Below, in pieces: positions 44,904-55,550 of a DNA stretch of 64,000 nt. The DNA comes from Coix lacryma-jobi var. lacryma-jobi (Eukaryota > Streptophyta > Magnoliopsida > Poales > Poaceae). The notes beneath the pieces are model-generated. The model made no database searches. It saw only the letters and a program-made list of their open reading frames with translations, and had not been told where the DNA came from. The first letter of the stretch is position 1; each line of letters opens with the position of its first letter. The stretch spans positions 101,792,348-101,856,347 of the forward strand of contig CM019826.1 in NCBI GenBank assembly GCA_009763385.1. Reading direction: 5' to 3'. Made by a program: the position numbers and the translations under genes.

Positions 44904-45680
44904 GTGCAGAGCGAGGCGGCACGTGGCAGCGATCCAGAGGTTGCGTCGAGGCAACGCTTCGGTTCGAGCGGGCGTGGCTGTCGGATCTACCTACCACCGC
45001 GGGTTGGACCAGAATAGCCTTAGGGTTTAGCTGGTTCGCTCTGTAATTAGTTTAGAGAGGGGTAGAGTAGGAAATAGCCTTAGTCTAGATTAGTATAAGT
45101 CCAGGGGAGACACCCTCCTCCCCATCTCAGTTAGTGCTTTCATTTGCTAGGGTTTCCTGCTCTCCCGTCCCTGCTTTAGCTAGTTGAGATCCGCAGAGAG
45201 ACTCCACTCTGTGTACTGTTGAGTTGAGGAAGTGAGGCCGTATCCTCACCTTGGAGCACAGATCGTTGGCTTGATTTGCGTCCTTGATTCGAACTCGTGG
45301 CTGTGATTTCCGTTGTGTTCGTGTTCTTCGCGGAATCCTTTTCTCCACGATTTTCCCGTCGCTTGATCTTTTTGCTCGGTTCATCTTTTGCAAATCCGTT
45401 TGAACCAAGTTGTTCTAGATCGTGAGGCACTTCTTTCCACCAAAGGAATCATCCTCTAACCTCACGGTCTAGGAGATCAATCGATTTTTTTTCGGGTCAC
45501 TTTTTCTCTTCACCCCCGAAATTCTTCGATTCACCGATTTGGAGATAGGTTCGAGCCATGATCTCTTAGAGATAGCTCACTATACTCTTTGTGACTCCAC
45601 TCACCGAGTTTGATCCCTAGAGGATTCGTTTTGAGTGAGTTTGAGTCGAATCGGTGGAAGAACAGAGGGCTGTCGGGGTG

Positions 45681-46040
45681 ACCGGACGCTGCTCGGGCCG
45701 ACCGGACGCTCAGGTCGTGCGTCCGGTGGTTGAACACCACTGTGGTTGTTTGCGTGTGACCGGACGCTCTGTTCAATCGACCGGACGCTCCCTTCCGTGA
45801 GTCCGGTCAAGAACAGAGAGGGTCCAGATCGGTTTTTCAGCGACCGGACGCATCCGGTGTCAGCTGACCGGACGCGCAGGATCCACTGTTCATCGCGCTT
45901 GTTCGTTTCTGACCGGACGCACTGCTCTCGACCGGACGCTCCGTACTCGTGAGTCCGGTCGCGAACAGTAAGGTTCCAGAGCCGATTTTTGTTGACCGGA
46001 CGCGTCCGGTCCCTGCTGACCGGACGCTGGCCAGAGTCCG
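45681..46040 (+). repeat. GACCGGACGC word array
   Basis: Ten copies of CCGGACGC within 360 bp, most preceded by GA, plus several GTCCGGTC complements. One 18-bp palindrome GACCGGACGCGTCCGGTC is near 46004. It lies downstream of the presumed TATA, in R-U5. Confidence 0.9.
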
Positions 46041-46313
46041 GTCGATCCAGTTTCGCGCGTTTTCGTTCGCAATTCGTTCGTTCTTGATCGGATTCGAGTT
46101 CCGTCTTTTGCGTTGGCTTTCTAGGGTTGTCTAGTGTCCCGCTGTGCTTCTAGGAAGCATCCACCCTATATCTAGGGTCGTGGACATTAGCAAGCTCTAG
46201 GGTTCGCTCTTGGGGTTGATTTTGGGACAGTGGCATCTAGTTTCCGAAAGGAAATTTTGAAGCTCCCATTCACCCCCCCTCTGGTCGCTTTCGGATAGCT
46301 TCTCGGTCCTTCA

Positions 46314-46749
46314 GAGGCAACCCTCGCTCATCATGAACACGGCGGGTGTCCGACCTCGCTGCCGGCAGAGCCGAGGGTCAGACCCCACTTTTTCTGCGAA
46401 GGCGAGCAAGGCCCAGTGGCGGCAGGCAGGAGGAAAGCAGGCTGGGGTTTCGACTCCAGTTGTGCTTGTACAATTCTGCCCTTCCGTAGTACAGCGCAGA
46501 AGAATCTTTCTTGTACCCTTTTGTAATCTGGTTGGTGCCCCTTGGTATCCCCTATAAATACCAGGGGTGAACAGTGTAATGGGGTACATTTTTTGGGAAT
46601 AGAGCAACAACATCACTGTTCCTGCTTCCTTTGCACCTTCGCTATATCACTGTTCTTGTTTCCTTTGCACCTTCGCTTGGTTCTGATGATTGGCCACCTT
46701 CGCCACCCCCCTGCACGTGTGCGGAGGTAGGGCAAGTGTGTTACCAACA
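46314..46749 (+). mobile_element. Truncated LTR related to 23155-23831
   Basis: The last 436 bp match the 3' part of the 677-bp solo LTR, including TATCCCCTATAAATACC (TATA at 46553-46560) and the end GTGTGTTACCAACA. The left part was displaced by insertion of copia element F. It sits inside the RT gene that resumes at 46750. ORFs reading from this LTR into RT are chimeric and not real starts. Confidence 0.85.
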
Positions 46750-47470
46750 CATGTCGATCACGACGGCCCTGGATGCGGACAAGAATGGAGAAGCTGTGGA
46801 CCAGAAGGAGTACCAGAGTATGATCGGGTCGCTGCTGTACCTGACGGCGACACGCTCGAACATTCAGTTCGCGGTGTGCCTTTGCGCGCACTTTCAGGCG
46901 TCACCGCGCACTTCTCACCGTCAGGCGGTGAAGCGCATTATGAGGTACTTATGTTTCACACCTGAGTTTGGGATTTGGTATTCTGCTTCTTCCACCCTCT
47001 CCCTTTGCGGTTACTCGGATGCTGATTTTGCTGGTTGCCGACTTGAGCGCAAGTCCACTTCTAGGACTTGTCAGTTTTTGGGTTCTTCCCTTATATCTTG
47101 GTCTTCTCGCAAGCAGTCTAGTGTCGCACAGTCTACCACAGAGGCTGAATATGTTACTGCGGCTAGCTGCTGTTCCCAGTTGTTGTGGATGATGGCCACT
47201 TTGCGTGATTTTGGTCTAAGCTTTTCTCGAGTTCCATTGTTTTGTGGCAGCACGAGTGCGATTAGCGTTGCTAAGAACCCCGTGCTGCATTCTAAGACCA
47301 AACACATTGATGTGCGCTTTCATTTCTTGCAAGACCACTATTAGAAGGGTGATATCGACCTTCACCATGTCAATACTCATCTTCAGTTGGCGGATATTTT
47401 CACCAAGCCTTTGGACCAATCAACCTTTGCTAGGTTGAGAGGTGAGCTTGGTGTGTGTTTTCGCTTTTAG
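46750..47470 (+). pseudogene. pol: Copia RT C-terminus and RNase H (element C)
   Basis: Plus strand: MSITTALDADKNGEAVDQ, SLLYLTATRSNIQFAVCLCA, then RNase H with GYSDADFAGC (first catalytic Asp region, about 47015), QSTTEAEYV (Glu/Asp region, about 47130), SKTKHIDVRFHFLQDHY and LADIFTKPLDQSTFARLRGEL, stop at 47468-47470. One in-frame TAG at 47341-47343 (after QDHY). It is otherwise the best-preserved RNase H copy in the window. The upstream RT is cut off by the LTR fragment. Confidence 0.9.
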
Positions 47471-47699
47471 TTGGGGGAAACATTTTGGTTATTATATCAT
47501 AGACTGACTTCTTTTATTTCTAGCTTTCGCATTTCATCATTTTTGCATCTTTCTCTTCTTGAGCTTCCTGTCTATAATTTGTAGAATGAATCTATGCTCT
47601 GATTTGTGTATGCTCTAATGATATATGATGATGCATATAGCTTATGCTCTTTTTGATCACAGATACATGTTGTGAGCTAAGCTACTTTTCAGAACTATG
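47471..47699 (+). other. Start of 3' UTR of element C
   Basis: Non-coding, closely parallel to the minus strand of 8527-8300 in element B. It stops at CAGAACTATG, where element D's LTR inserts; the left flank of that insertion is CTATG (47695-47699). Confidence 0.75.
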
Positions 47700-48008
47700 T
47701 GCGGATACATGGGTGTATGCCGGATCTTGAGATGACGAGTGATTGTCAACTGGGATAATGCGCATGTTCTTTGGCTTGTGTTGTGCAGGTGTTGAGCTCG
47801 GATACGGTGATCAAAGGCAAGGTGAAGGTTAAGTAGAGACATGTCGTGCCGATGGACCCGGAGCAGTGAAGGGCGAACGTGAGGCTTCGACTGACGGACC
47901 GGTGGCTTGAGGATCGGCCGTGGTGGCTGATAGCTTGGGACAGCGACAAGTGAAGACTTGCGTGTGGACGGGGTGCACGGGCAGTGCATCCCCTCTACGG
48001 CTCGGTGT

Positions 48009-48250
48009 GGTGGTTGAGCCACAGAAAAACCACCGAGTGGACGGTTTTCAGGTTTGGGCCTCAAAACCTGGGTGCGGCCGGTTTTCGAGTTTGGACCACA
48101 AAACTCGGGTTGAGGACGGTTTCCAGGTTTGGGCCTCAAAACCTAGGTGCTGGCGGGTTTAACTCAGGCGACGGATGACAGGTTTCCCGGTTTCGCCTCA
48201 AAACCGGGGGATGGCCAAGGTTTCCCGGTTTCGGCCTCAAAACCGGGGGG
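48009..48250 (+). repeat. U3 hairpin array of element D LTR (6-7 units)
   Basis: GGTGGTT/AACCACC, TCAGG/CCTGG, TCGAG/CTCGG, CCAGG/CCTAG, a remnant that lost its 5' arm (about 48155-48165, only AACTCAGG left), then two CCCGG/CCGGG units. The array ends about 190 bp upstream of the TATA box. Confidence 0.9.
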
Positions 48251-48442
48251 GGTCCGTGAAAAGGACGAGCAGAGCGGTGGCGGCACGTGGCGGCAATCGG
48301 TGAGGTCGCGTCGAGGCGAAGCTATCAGTTGTGCGAGCATGGCCATCGGATCACCATCAACTTCGAGTTGGTCAGGAATACCCTTAGGGTTAGCCTGCTC
48401 GCTCATTAGCAGTAGGGGTAGAAGGGGAATAATTGTATTAGG

Positions 48443-48450
48443 CTATATAA
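48443..48450 (+). promoter_or_regulatory. TATA box of element D LTR
   Basis: CTATATAA in the context TTAGGCTATATAAGGAGAGG. Other copies have weaker forms (AGTATAAGTCC at about 45088; GGATAAGTAG at about 63450). Confidence 0.7.
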
Positions 48451-49572
48451 GGAGAGGCAACCCCTCCCTCCAGACTATCTCAGCCATATGCTACTTTCAC
48501 TTTGGGTTTCCTGCTCTCCCACATCCCTGCTGTAGCTACTGAGATCCACAGAGACGGTGACTCATACCTCTGTGTATTTGGATTTTGAGGAAACGAGACC
48601 GTAATCTCGTTATCTGCTCGTGTGGAGAAGTTTCATTTGGGAATCGTTTTCGATTCGCGTTTTGGGCTGTGTTCTTCACATTTTGTTTTTCGTTCTCTCA
48701 GTGATTTGCGTCATTCTCTCACTCTGAGGAACGATTTTCGTTTCCATTTGAACTGAGTTATTCTAGATCATGAGGCACATCTTTCCACCAAAGGAATTCT
48801 TCTCTAACCTCACGAGCTAGTAGATCGATCGATTTTCATTTTGGATCAGCTTTCTTCTCCTTTGCCCCGAATTCTTCCAAACCACCGATTTGGAGTTAGG
48901 TTCGAGCCATGATCTCTTAGGAGTAGCTCACTAACCTCCTTGGAACTCCTCATACCAAGTCTAATCCCTAGAGCTTTTGATTCGGAGGAGATCGGGTTGA
49001 TTTCGCTGAAGAACTGTGCGTTTTTGGGGGCATCGAACGCTCATGTTGTTGGCATTGGACGCTGACCCGAGTAGCATTGGACGCGCCGTTGCCACATGTC
49101 AGGTTCTGTGCTTTTAAAGGAGCATCGGACGCTGACCATCGGAGGCTCCGTTGTCCATCGGACATGTCCGGAGGTTGAGAATCGGACGCTGAGGGTTCAC
49201 TGTAGCAGCGTCCGATGACCATGCAGTGAGGTTCCTAAACTGCACATTTTGCATCGGACGCGTCCTACGCTTGGACATCGAACGCTGGCCAGTGTCTGAT
49301 GGAGTGACCTCTGCACTATTTGGTTCGTGGTTCGTTCGTCCGATCTCGGATTTGGTTTCCATCTTTTGTGTTGGACTTCTTGGGTTGCGTAGTATCCCGC
49401 TGTGCTTGTAGGAAGCATCCACCCTACATCTAGGGTCATGGATATTAGCAAGCCCGTGTCTTGCATCTAGGGTGACTTTCTGGGACAAGGGATATAAGTT
49501 TCTGAAAAAAAATTTAAAGCTCTCATTCACCCCCCTCTGGTCGCCTTTGTGTAGCACTTTCGGTCCTTCAAT

Positions 49573-49584
49573 TGGTATCAGAGC
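49573..49584 (+). promoter_or_regulatory. Primer binding site, initiator tRNA-Met
   Basis: TGGTATCAGAGC, a perfect 12-bp match to the standard plant retrotransposon iMet primer site, 2 bp after the LTR end. Confidence 0.93.
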
Positions 49585-49633
49585 AGGTTAAGGATCTTCC
49601 ACCTTAGCTGGTCCCAGATCGACAGAAGGCAAT

Positions 49634-52002
49634 ATGGATCGCGGCGTGGGCAAACTGCCGTTTTTCGATGGGACGAACTATGCGTATTGGAAGATACGCA
49701 TGTCGGCCTATCTTCAGAGCATGGGTGCTTCTGTCTGGGATATTTGCAACAAGACCGATTACGTGGTTCTGGCTGCTCGTGCTACTCAGCTGCAGATCGA
49801 TGAGCACGATGCCAATAGCCGAGCTCATAATGCTCTTTTCTTATGTTTGAGCATGTCTGAGTTTGATCGCGTTTCTTACCTTCCCACGGCTCAGGAGATT
49901 TGGGCGACCCTCATGCGCTTCCATGAGGGAACCACTCAAGTCAAATCCCGTCTCTAGGAGTTGCACAAGCAGGAGTATGAGAACTTTCGACACATGCCTG
50001 GCGAGAGCATAGAAAGTTTATTCACTCACTTTTAGGTGATTGTCAACAGGATGAGAGCAAACAAGGAGCTGTTGCCTTTCAACGATCAAGAGAGGGCTCT
50101 CAAGCTTTTACACACTCTCGATCGGTCGGTGTGGGACTCCAAGGTTCAGGCGATCATCGAATCGCCTAACTATGAGACTCTCACGTGTGACGAGCTCTTT
50201 AGTAAGCTCAAGTCCAGTGAGATTGACGCCATGGTGAGGGCTTCTTATGAAAATCCTTCTGGCCCGTCGATGGCTTTGGTTTCTGGCTCTTCTGCTAACA
50301 CCTCTAGAGGCTTTGCTTTGTCATCTCTTCTTTATGTCACAGAGGAGCAGCTGGAGTTCATGGCGGATGACAAGTTGGCCCTGCTTGCCAACCGTTTCTC
50401 GCGGTTCTACAACAACCGCATGAATCGTCGCCGCGGAGGAGGACGAGGTGGCTGCTACAAGTGTGGAGGCTGGGACCACTTTATCGCCAATTTTCCAAAG
50501 AAGAACAAGCAAGTCTTTGGCAAGGCGGATCATGGCCACAAGTACGACTCCGACAAGTGCAAGGAGAAGTACGTCCCCACCAAGCACAAGCGGAGGGGTG
50601 GATTCAACAAGGAGTACATCAAGGAGAAGTACTTGGAGAAGGCCCAGGCCGAGCAGCGTGCCTTCTTCGCCACGCTCAGCGACATCGACGACTCGGATGA
50701 CGAGTCCACTACTTCAAGCGATGACGAGTCCGAGAAGAAGAAGAAGATCGAGGACAAGCTGAACGACCTCTGTTTCTTCGTCGACAACGAGGGCTTCTGC
50801 ACCATGGCCCTCAGCGATGAGGTCAACGGCGAGCTGGAGGAGATCCCTCGGAACGACGACGACGACGACACCTCCCAGCTATCTCAAACTCCTGACGAAC
50901 TCTCTGCTGAGGTTGACAAGCTTACTGCTGCTCTCATTAGTCAAGATAAACTACTTAGGCTTGCCGCTAGAGAGAGAAAGGAGTTTAGGAGGAAGTGGGT
51001 GGACGCGGTGAAGGAGTTGAGTCTGTCAAGTCCACCGTTGTCGTGACTGAGGAAGATGAATGTGAGATGTGCTCCAAGCACATGACTGACCTTCTCACTT
51101 TGAGGGGGAAGTATGTCTCTTTAGTTGGTGAGGTGGATGAGCTTAGGGCTAGATCCTCAGTGTTTGGTGCGTGCAAGTCTTGTGCAGGTTTGCAATCCGA
51201 GTTGGCAGAGAAGAATGCCAAAATGGTATCTCTTGAGAAGGCCAGCTCAGGTAGCACCTGTGTGTCTAGGTTTGCTTTGTGTGAGGGTTTGGAGATGGAG
51301 ATTGCAAATGTGCAACATGACAAGATGCAGACCGAGGAAGAAAACACATACCTTCAGACCATCTTGTCATGGGTGTCTTGTGGTGAGCCGCAGCTTGGGA
51401 TGATGATTGCCCAATTCAAACGTGCTGCTGGAGGTCCAGGTGTAGGCTTTGCTCAGGGGATGGAGAGTGCTGCTTCTTTTGGCAAGATTGGAGAGTCAAG
51501 TGGTCTTAACCCAAGTGAGAAGCCCAACTCCACCACTACTCCCAAACATACCAAGATACCACCCAAAGAGCCTCTCAAGCCTAACACCAAGGATGGAGTG
51601 TTTGTGGAACCTCCAACAGCTCCACCCAAGAAACAGACATGGGCTCCGAAACCAAACCACCTCAAGAACAAACTAGACACCATGCCACCTATCCAAGAGG
51701 AGCTCATACCACAAAAAGGCCAAGTGATCCACACCCACTACCGTGAGTACCAACAACCCCCTATGCGAGCGGTGAGGTACCATTGTGAGCACTGTGGGAG
51801 AGATGGACACTTGAGGGAGTTTTGCTTTCGGCGCAAGAGAGAGGAGCGTCGTGCAAAGGAGATGAACAACACAAACATGTACCATCCTTTCCATGATGTA
51901 CATGTGCCGAATGTTCAAAGGAGAGCTGCTAGGCCGCAAGGAGGTCGTGCCCGGTGGGAGCCTGCATTTATGGCTATGGACCCCGTGGCGTTGGCTTTGT
52001 AG
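49634..52002 (+). pseudogene. gag: Copia gag of element D, two zinc knuckles
   Basis: Start MDRGVGKLPFFDGTNYAYW at 49634, a typical SIRE-type Gag N-terminus, then UBN2/Retrotran_gag-like sequence. TAG stops occur at about 49955 and 50034. From 50036 the frame is open for 336 residues and includes a zinc knuckle at about 50453 reading CYKCGGWDHFIANF, where the last Cys of CCHC is Phe. An acidic Ser/Asp-rich linker and coiled-coil segments follow. A frame change at about 50995-51046 leads to a second open stretch with helical, Cys-containing repeats, a Pro/Lys-rich region and an intact second CCHC, CEHCGRDGHLREFC (about 51787-51828), then a basic tail. Confidence 0.9.
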
Positions 52003-54230
52003 TTGAGCATTTCCCCCACCGTGTTTTGAGTATCGTGATGGACGCCCTTCCCTTAGCGGACCACACTTTCCTCAGCGTGGTGATCGCTTTCCCCGTAGGC
52101 GTGCTAGGAATGGTTTTTCTACTATCCGTTCTTTTGAGCAGCCAGCCCCACACTGGTACACTTCTCATTTTACTCACCCCAGTGTTGGACCGTATGTTCA
52201 CCCTATGTCTTTTTATTGATGTAGGTAAGGCGATTGGAGAATGTTTGGTTGGTGGATTCCAGGTGCTCAAGGCATATGACCGGAAATGCTAAGTGGTTCT
52301 CTAGTCTTAGTCTAGTTGCCGGAAAGGAGTTTATCACCTTCGGCGACAATAGCAAAGGTAAAATGTTGTCTCCTCGGTCGGTGCAAGATAATGAGCACTT
52401 TGTGTTGCGTGATGTTGCTCTTGTGTCTAACTTGCATTTTAATCTTCTTTCTGTTTAGCAACTCTTTGGTGATGACAATGAGATTCGTTTTAAGCCGAAT
52501 CTCAGCCATATTTTGGATCCTCAGGGCAATCTTGTGTGTTTGATTTCGCCCTTTGGGAAAGTCTTTCGTGCGAATTTCTCGGAGTCTTTTGGCATTTCTC
52601 GTTGTCTTTTGGCTGGTCCTTCCTCCTCTGATCTTTGGAAGTGGAATAGGAGACTTGGTCATTTGAGCTTCGACTTGCTTGCAAGGCTTAGCTCACTTGG
52701 CCTAATACGAGGATTGCCCAAGTTGCACATGGAGGAGGACCTTGTATGCCATTCTTATAGACATGGGAAAATGGTTGCCGCTCCCCACCATCTTGTGAAT
52801 CAAGTTATGACCAAGCACCCTGGAGAGCTTTTGCATATGGACCTTGTCGGTCCGGCTCGGGTAAGCTCAGTTGGTGGGAAGTGGTATGTGCTTGTTGTTG
52901 TTGACAACTTTTCAAGATATTCATGAGTTTTATTTTTAGCTGAGAAAACTGAGACTTTCACCTTTGTTCGCAATTTGATCTTGCAACTTTAGAACGAGTT
53001 CCGTAAGAACTCGATGAGAGCTCGTAGTGATAATGGTTCCGAGTTTAATAACTCGAATATTGAGAAGTTGTGTAACTCTTTGGGTTTAGAGCATCAGTTT
53101 TCTTCCCCCAACACACTGCCACAAAATGGTGTTGTAGAGAGGAAAAATCGGACCCTTGTAGATATGGCTAGGACGATGCTCGATGAGCATAGGACTCCTA
53201 GGCGGTATTGGGCCGAGGCTATAAACACTGCATGCTACATTTCCAATCGCATTTTTCTCCATGCTTTCTTGAAGAAAACTTCTTTTGAGTTGCGATTTGG
53301 GAAGCAACCCAAAGTGAGTTATTTTAGAGTTTTTGGTTGTCACTGTTTTATTCTCAAGAAAGGCAACTTGGTAAAGTTTGAGTCTCGCTCTTCTGACGGT
53401 GTATTTTTGGGTTATGGTAATCATTCTCGTGCATATCGTGTACTTAACCTTGATACTAACCGAGTCATGGAGACATCTAATGTCACCTTTGACAAGACTG
53501 TGCTTTGTCCTTCTTCTAGTTTTGAGCGTGTAGGAGATCATGAGGTTGGAGAACCTCTTTTTGATGATGAGGAAGAAGGTGCTGAAGGGATGGATGATCC
53601 AACACTTCCTCCACCTGCGGTGTCATTTGGGTCGACTTCGACCATGACTGCACGCGGCCCCGACCCTTCTTCCTCTACATGGGGGCTGTGTGATCCACCA
53701 CCTCGGGCTGTACCACTTGTACCCGAGGAGGCACCAGCTACTATTGAGGGGGAGGTTACATCAGCAAGGGAGGCGCCACGACACATTCAGCGCCAACATC
53801 CACCTCAACAGATGATCGGCGACATCCACGAACGCGTCACTCGGTCTAGGTCACAACAAATCTCTCACTTTGCTGATTCTGCATTTGTTGCTGATTTTGA
53901 ACCCCGAGATGTTGGACATGCTTTATCTGATCCGGATTGGGTCAATGTCATGCATGAGGAGCTTGAAAATTTTGAGAGAAACCAGATTTGGGTTCTTCTT
54001 CCTCCTCCTCCTGAGTGTCACCCTATTGGGACAAAATGGGTTTTCAAAAACAAACAAGGAGAGGATGGCCATGTTGTGAGAAACAAGGCCAGACTTGTAG
54101 CCCAGGGGTATAGTCAGAAGGAGGGGATAGATTATGAAGAGACTTTTGCTCGTATAGCTCATTTGGAGGCAATTAGGATCCTCTTGGCTTTTGCTGCATC
54201 CAAAGGTTTTAAACTTTTTCAAATGGATGT
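52003..54230 (+). pseudogene. pol: Copia protease, integrase and RT N-terminus of element D
   Basis: Protease: VWLVDSRCSRHMTG at about 52240, where the catalytic D-S-G is D-S-R. GAG-pre-integrase: WKWNRRLGHLSFDLLARL (52637-52690) with CHSYRHGK in place of the usual second Cys. Integrase core: MDLVGP (52840), VVDNFSR, stop TGA at 52924, then ARSDNGSEFNNSNIEKLC (53017) and NGVVERKNRTL (53127) with the D and E residues. An acidic and Pro-rich linker (53550-53760) precedes RT (NQIWVLLPPPPECHPIGTKWVFKNK, 53980). It is cut at 54230 (FQMDV) by an 8-kb insertion; RT resumes at 62282. Confidence 0.9.
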
Positions 54231-55550
54231 TGTTGGTATAAATTAACGCACACTCTACTTTATCCGCAAGCGCACAGATAAGATCTACCGATGTAGCACT
54301 TCACCGGAGTAACCCAGTTTTAATATCGAACCCAAAGGAACTGATAGTGATATGTCTTAAAGTCTATCCCCTGAGTAGCTAACAAGGACGAAGAATCTAG
54401 AAGTATAGAGGGGATCATTAAAGCTATCTAATTCCAATTTACGAGTGATATGTTTATATTATTCTTGGTGGGGAAGTTGCCATAAATGGTCACAAACAGA
54501 GTATGAATCTTTTATGCAAATGTATAATCCTACCGAGCCTACACACGGGTAAGTGGACGATAGAAGAATCAACAAGGCTATAAGAGTCACCCTTGCGAAC
54601 AACCACTACTACCGGCATTATAGGAGGCATATATGAGCTATCATGTCTAAGCACCACGCTTACACTATCCAACTACTCTAACTCTAGAATGACTAGAATT
54701 AAAGTACTCCAAAGAGAGTCATAAACCTTAAGAATAATAAGAACAATGGCTCAAACTTAAATATAGACGTTGATTACCGAAACAATCGTTGAAGTTGATG
54801 ATGAACTTGAATCCACAGGTACAAGATGAAGAAGTGGATCCGACAGGCCGGAGCTCCTTCTTGATCTCTTCCTCTCTCTCTCTCTCTTCTAGTTCTAGTA
54901 TAAGACTAGGTTCTAAACCTAACTAGAGGGGTAACTAGTCTTCTACTTGAAACCTGGCTCTTGATTACAACTAGATGAACTAGATCTAATTCTAGATGAA
55001 CTAGAAGAGATTCAATTAGAGGGACCTCTACTTCTAATTGAAACCCTAGTTTCTGATGTGGAGATGAATAATGAAGAGAGAGATGCCTGGAGAGGGGGGT
55101 CTGGGGCTGCTTATATAGCCCTGAGGGATCAACCACGGCCGTTAGATCAAACCGACTTCAGGGACGGTGGAGATGATTCCTAGGGTTTCGTGGAGGAAGC
55201 TTGCAGAAGACGGAAGCCAGTGGGCCCGGGGGGGAGACCGACCGGTGGGTCCAGGGGACTGGTCGGTCCCACCTGGAGGTGGACCGCGGTGCCCTTTCTC
55301 GTGGTGTCTCTATGTGTTCTCTGGAGTTTTCTAGAAGTATCCCGACGTGGCGGTTACGTTATCTCCCGACGGTTTCCTTCTATGGGAAGCTATCGGTGCC
55401 GATTTCCTAGTTTAGTCCCTGCAGAATCATAACTCACCAAAAACTCGTGGAATATTGTTAGTTGAAACCCTAAACCTTTGTTGGTGATCAAATTCTTGCC
55501 CTTTTCATATTTATTTATCCTTTAATTTTGATAGATAACCAGCATCAACA
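54231..55550 (-). repeat. 3' LTR of element E
   Basis: Minus-strand TATA box CTATATAA at about 55111-55118. A CT microsatellite (CTCTCTCTCTCTCT, near 54872) and several CTAGTTCTAG-like palindromic words (54888-55010) lie inside it. Confidence 0.9.

Larger units (their letters stand above)
43567..46313 (+). mobile_element. 3' end of SIRE-like copia element F: 3' UTR, PPT and LTR
   Basis: 43567-44204 is 3' UTR with repeated GGGGGAG purine runs. The last (AAGGGGGAGAT, to 44204) abuts the LTR at 44205-46313 (2109 bp). The LTR ends GGTCCTTCA and is followed by GAGGC (46314-46318), the expected TSD copy. The rest of the element should lie to the left but is replaced by the Tekay element. The insertion host is an LTR of the 23155-type family. 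A TATA-like AGTATAAGTCC is at about 45088. Confidence 0.88.
47700..49570 (+). mobile_element. 5' LTR of SIRE-like copia element D
   Basis: 1871 bp, TGCGGATACATGGG...CGGTCCTTCA, followed after 2 bp by the initiator tRNA-Met primer site. It is therefore a 5' LTR, inserted in the 3' UTR of element C, which is the same family. It has a U3 hairpin array (48009-48250), a TATA box at 48443-48450 and CATCGGACGC words at 49020-49290 in R-U5. It is the only LTR here that fixes the U3/R/U5 order. Confidence 0.92.

Noticed and set aside
46631..47344. A 237-residue ORF starting at 46631 as a gene start
   Set aside because: The first ~40 codons are LTR sequence. The RT fragment begins at 46750 and the fusion is accidental.
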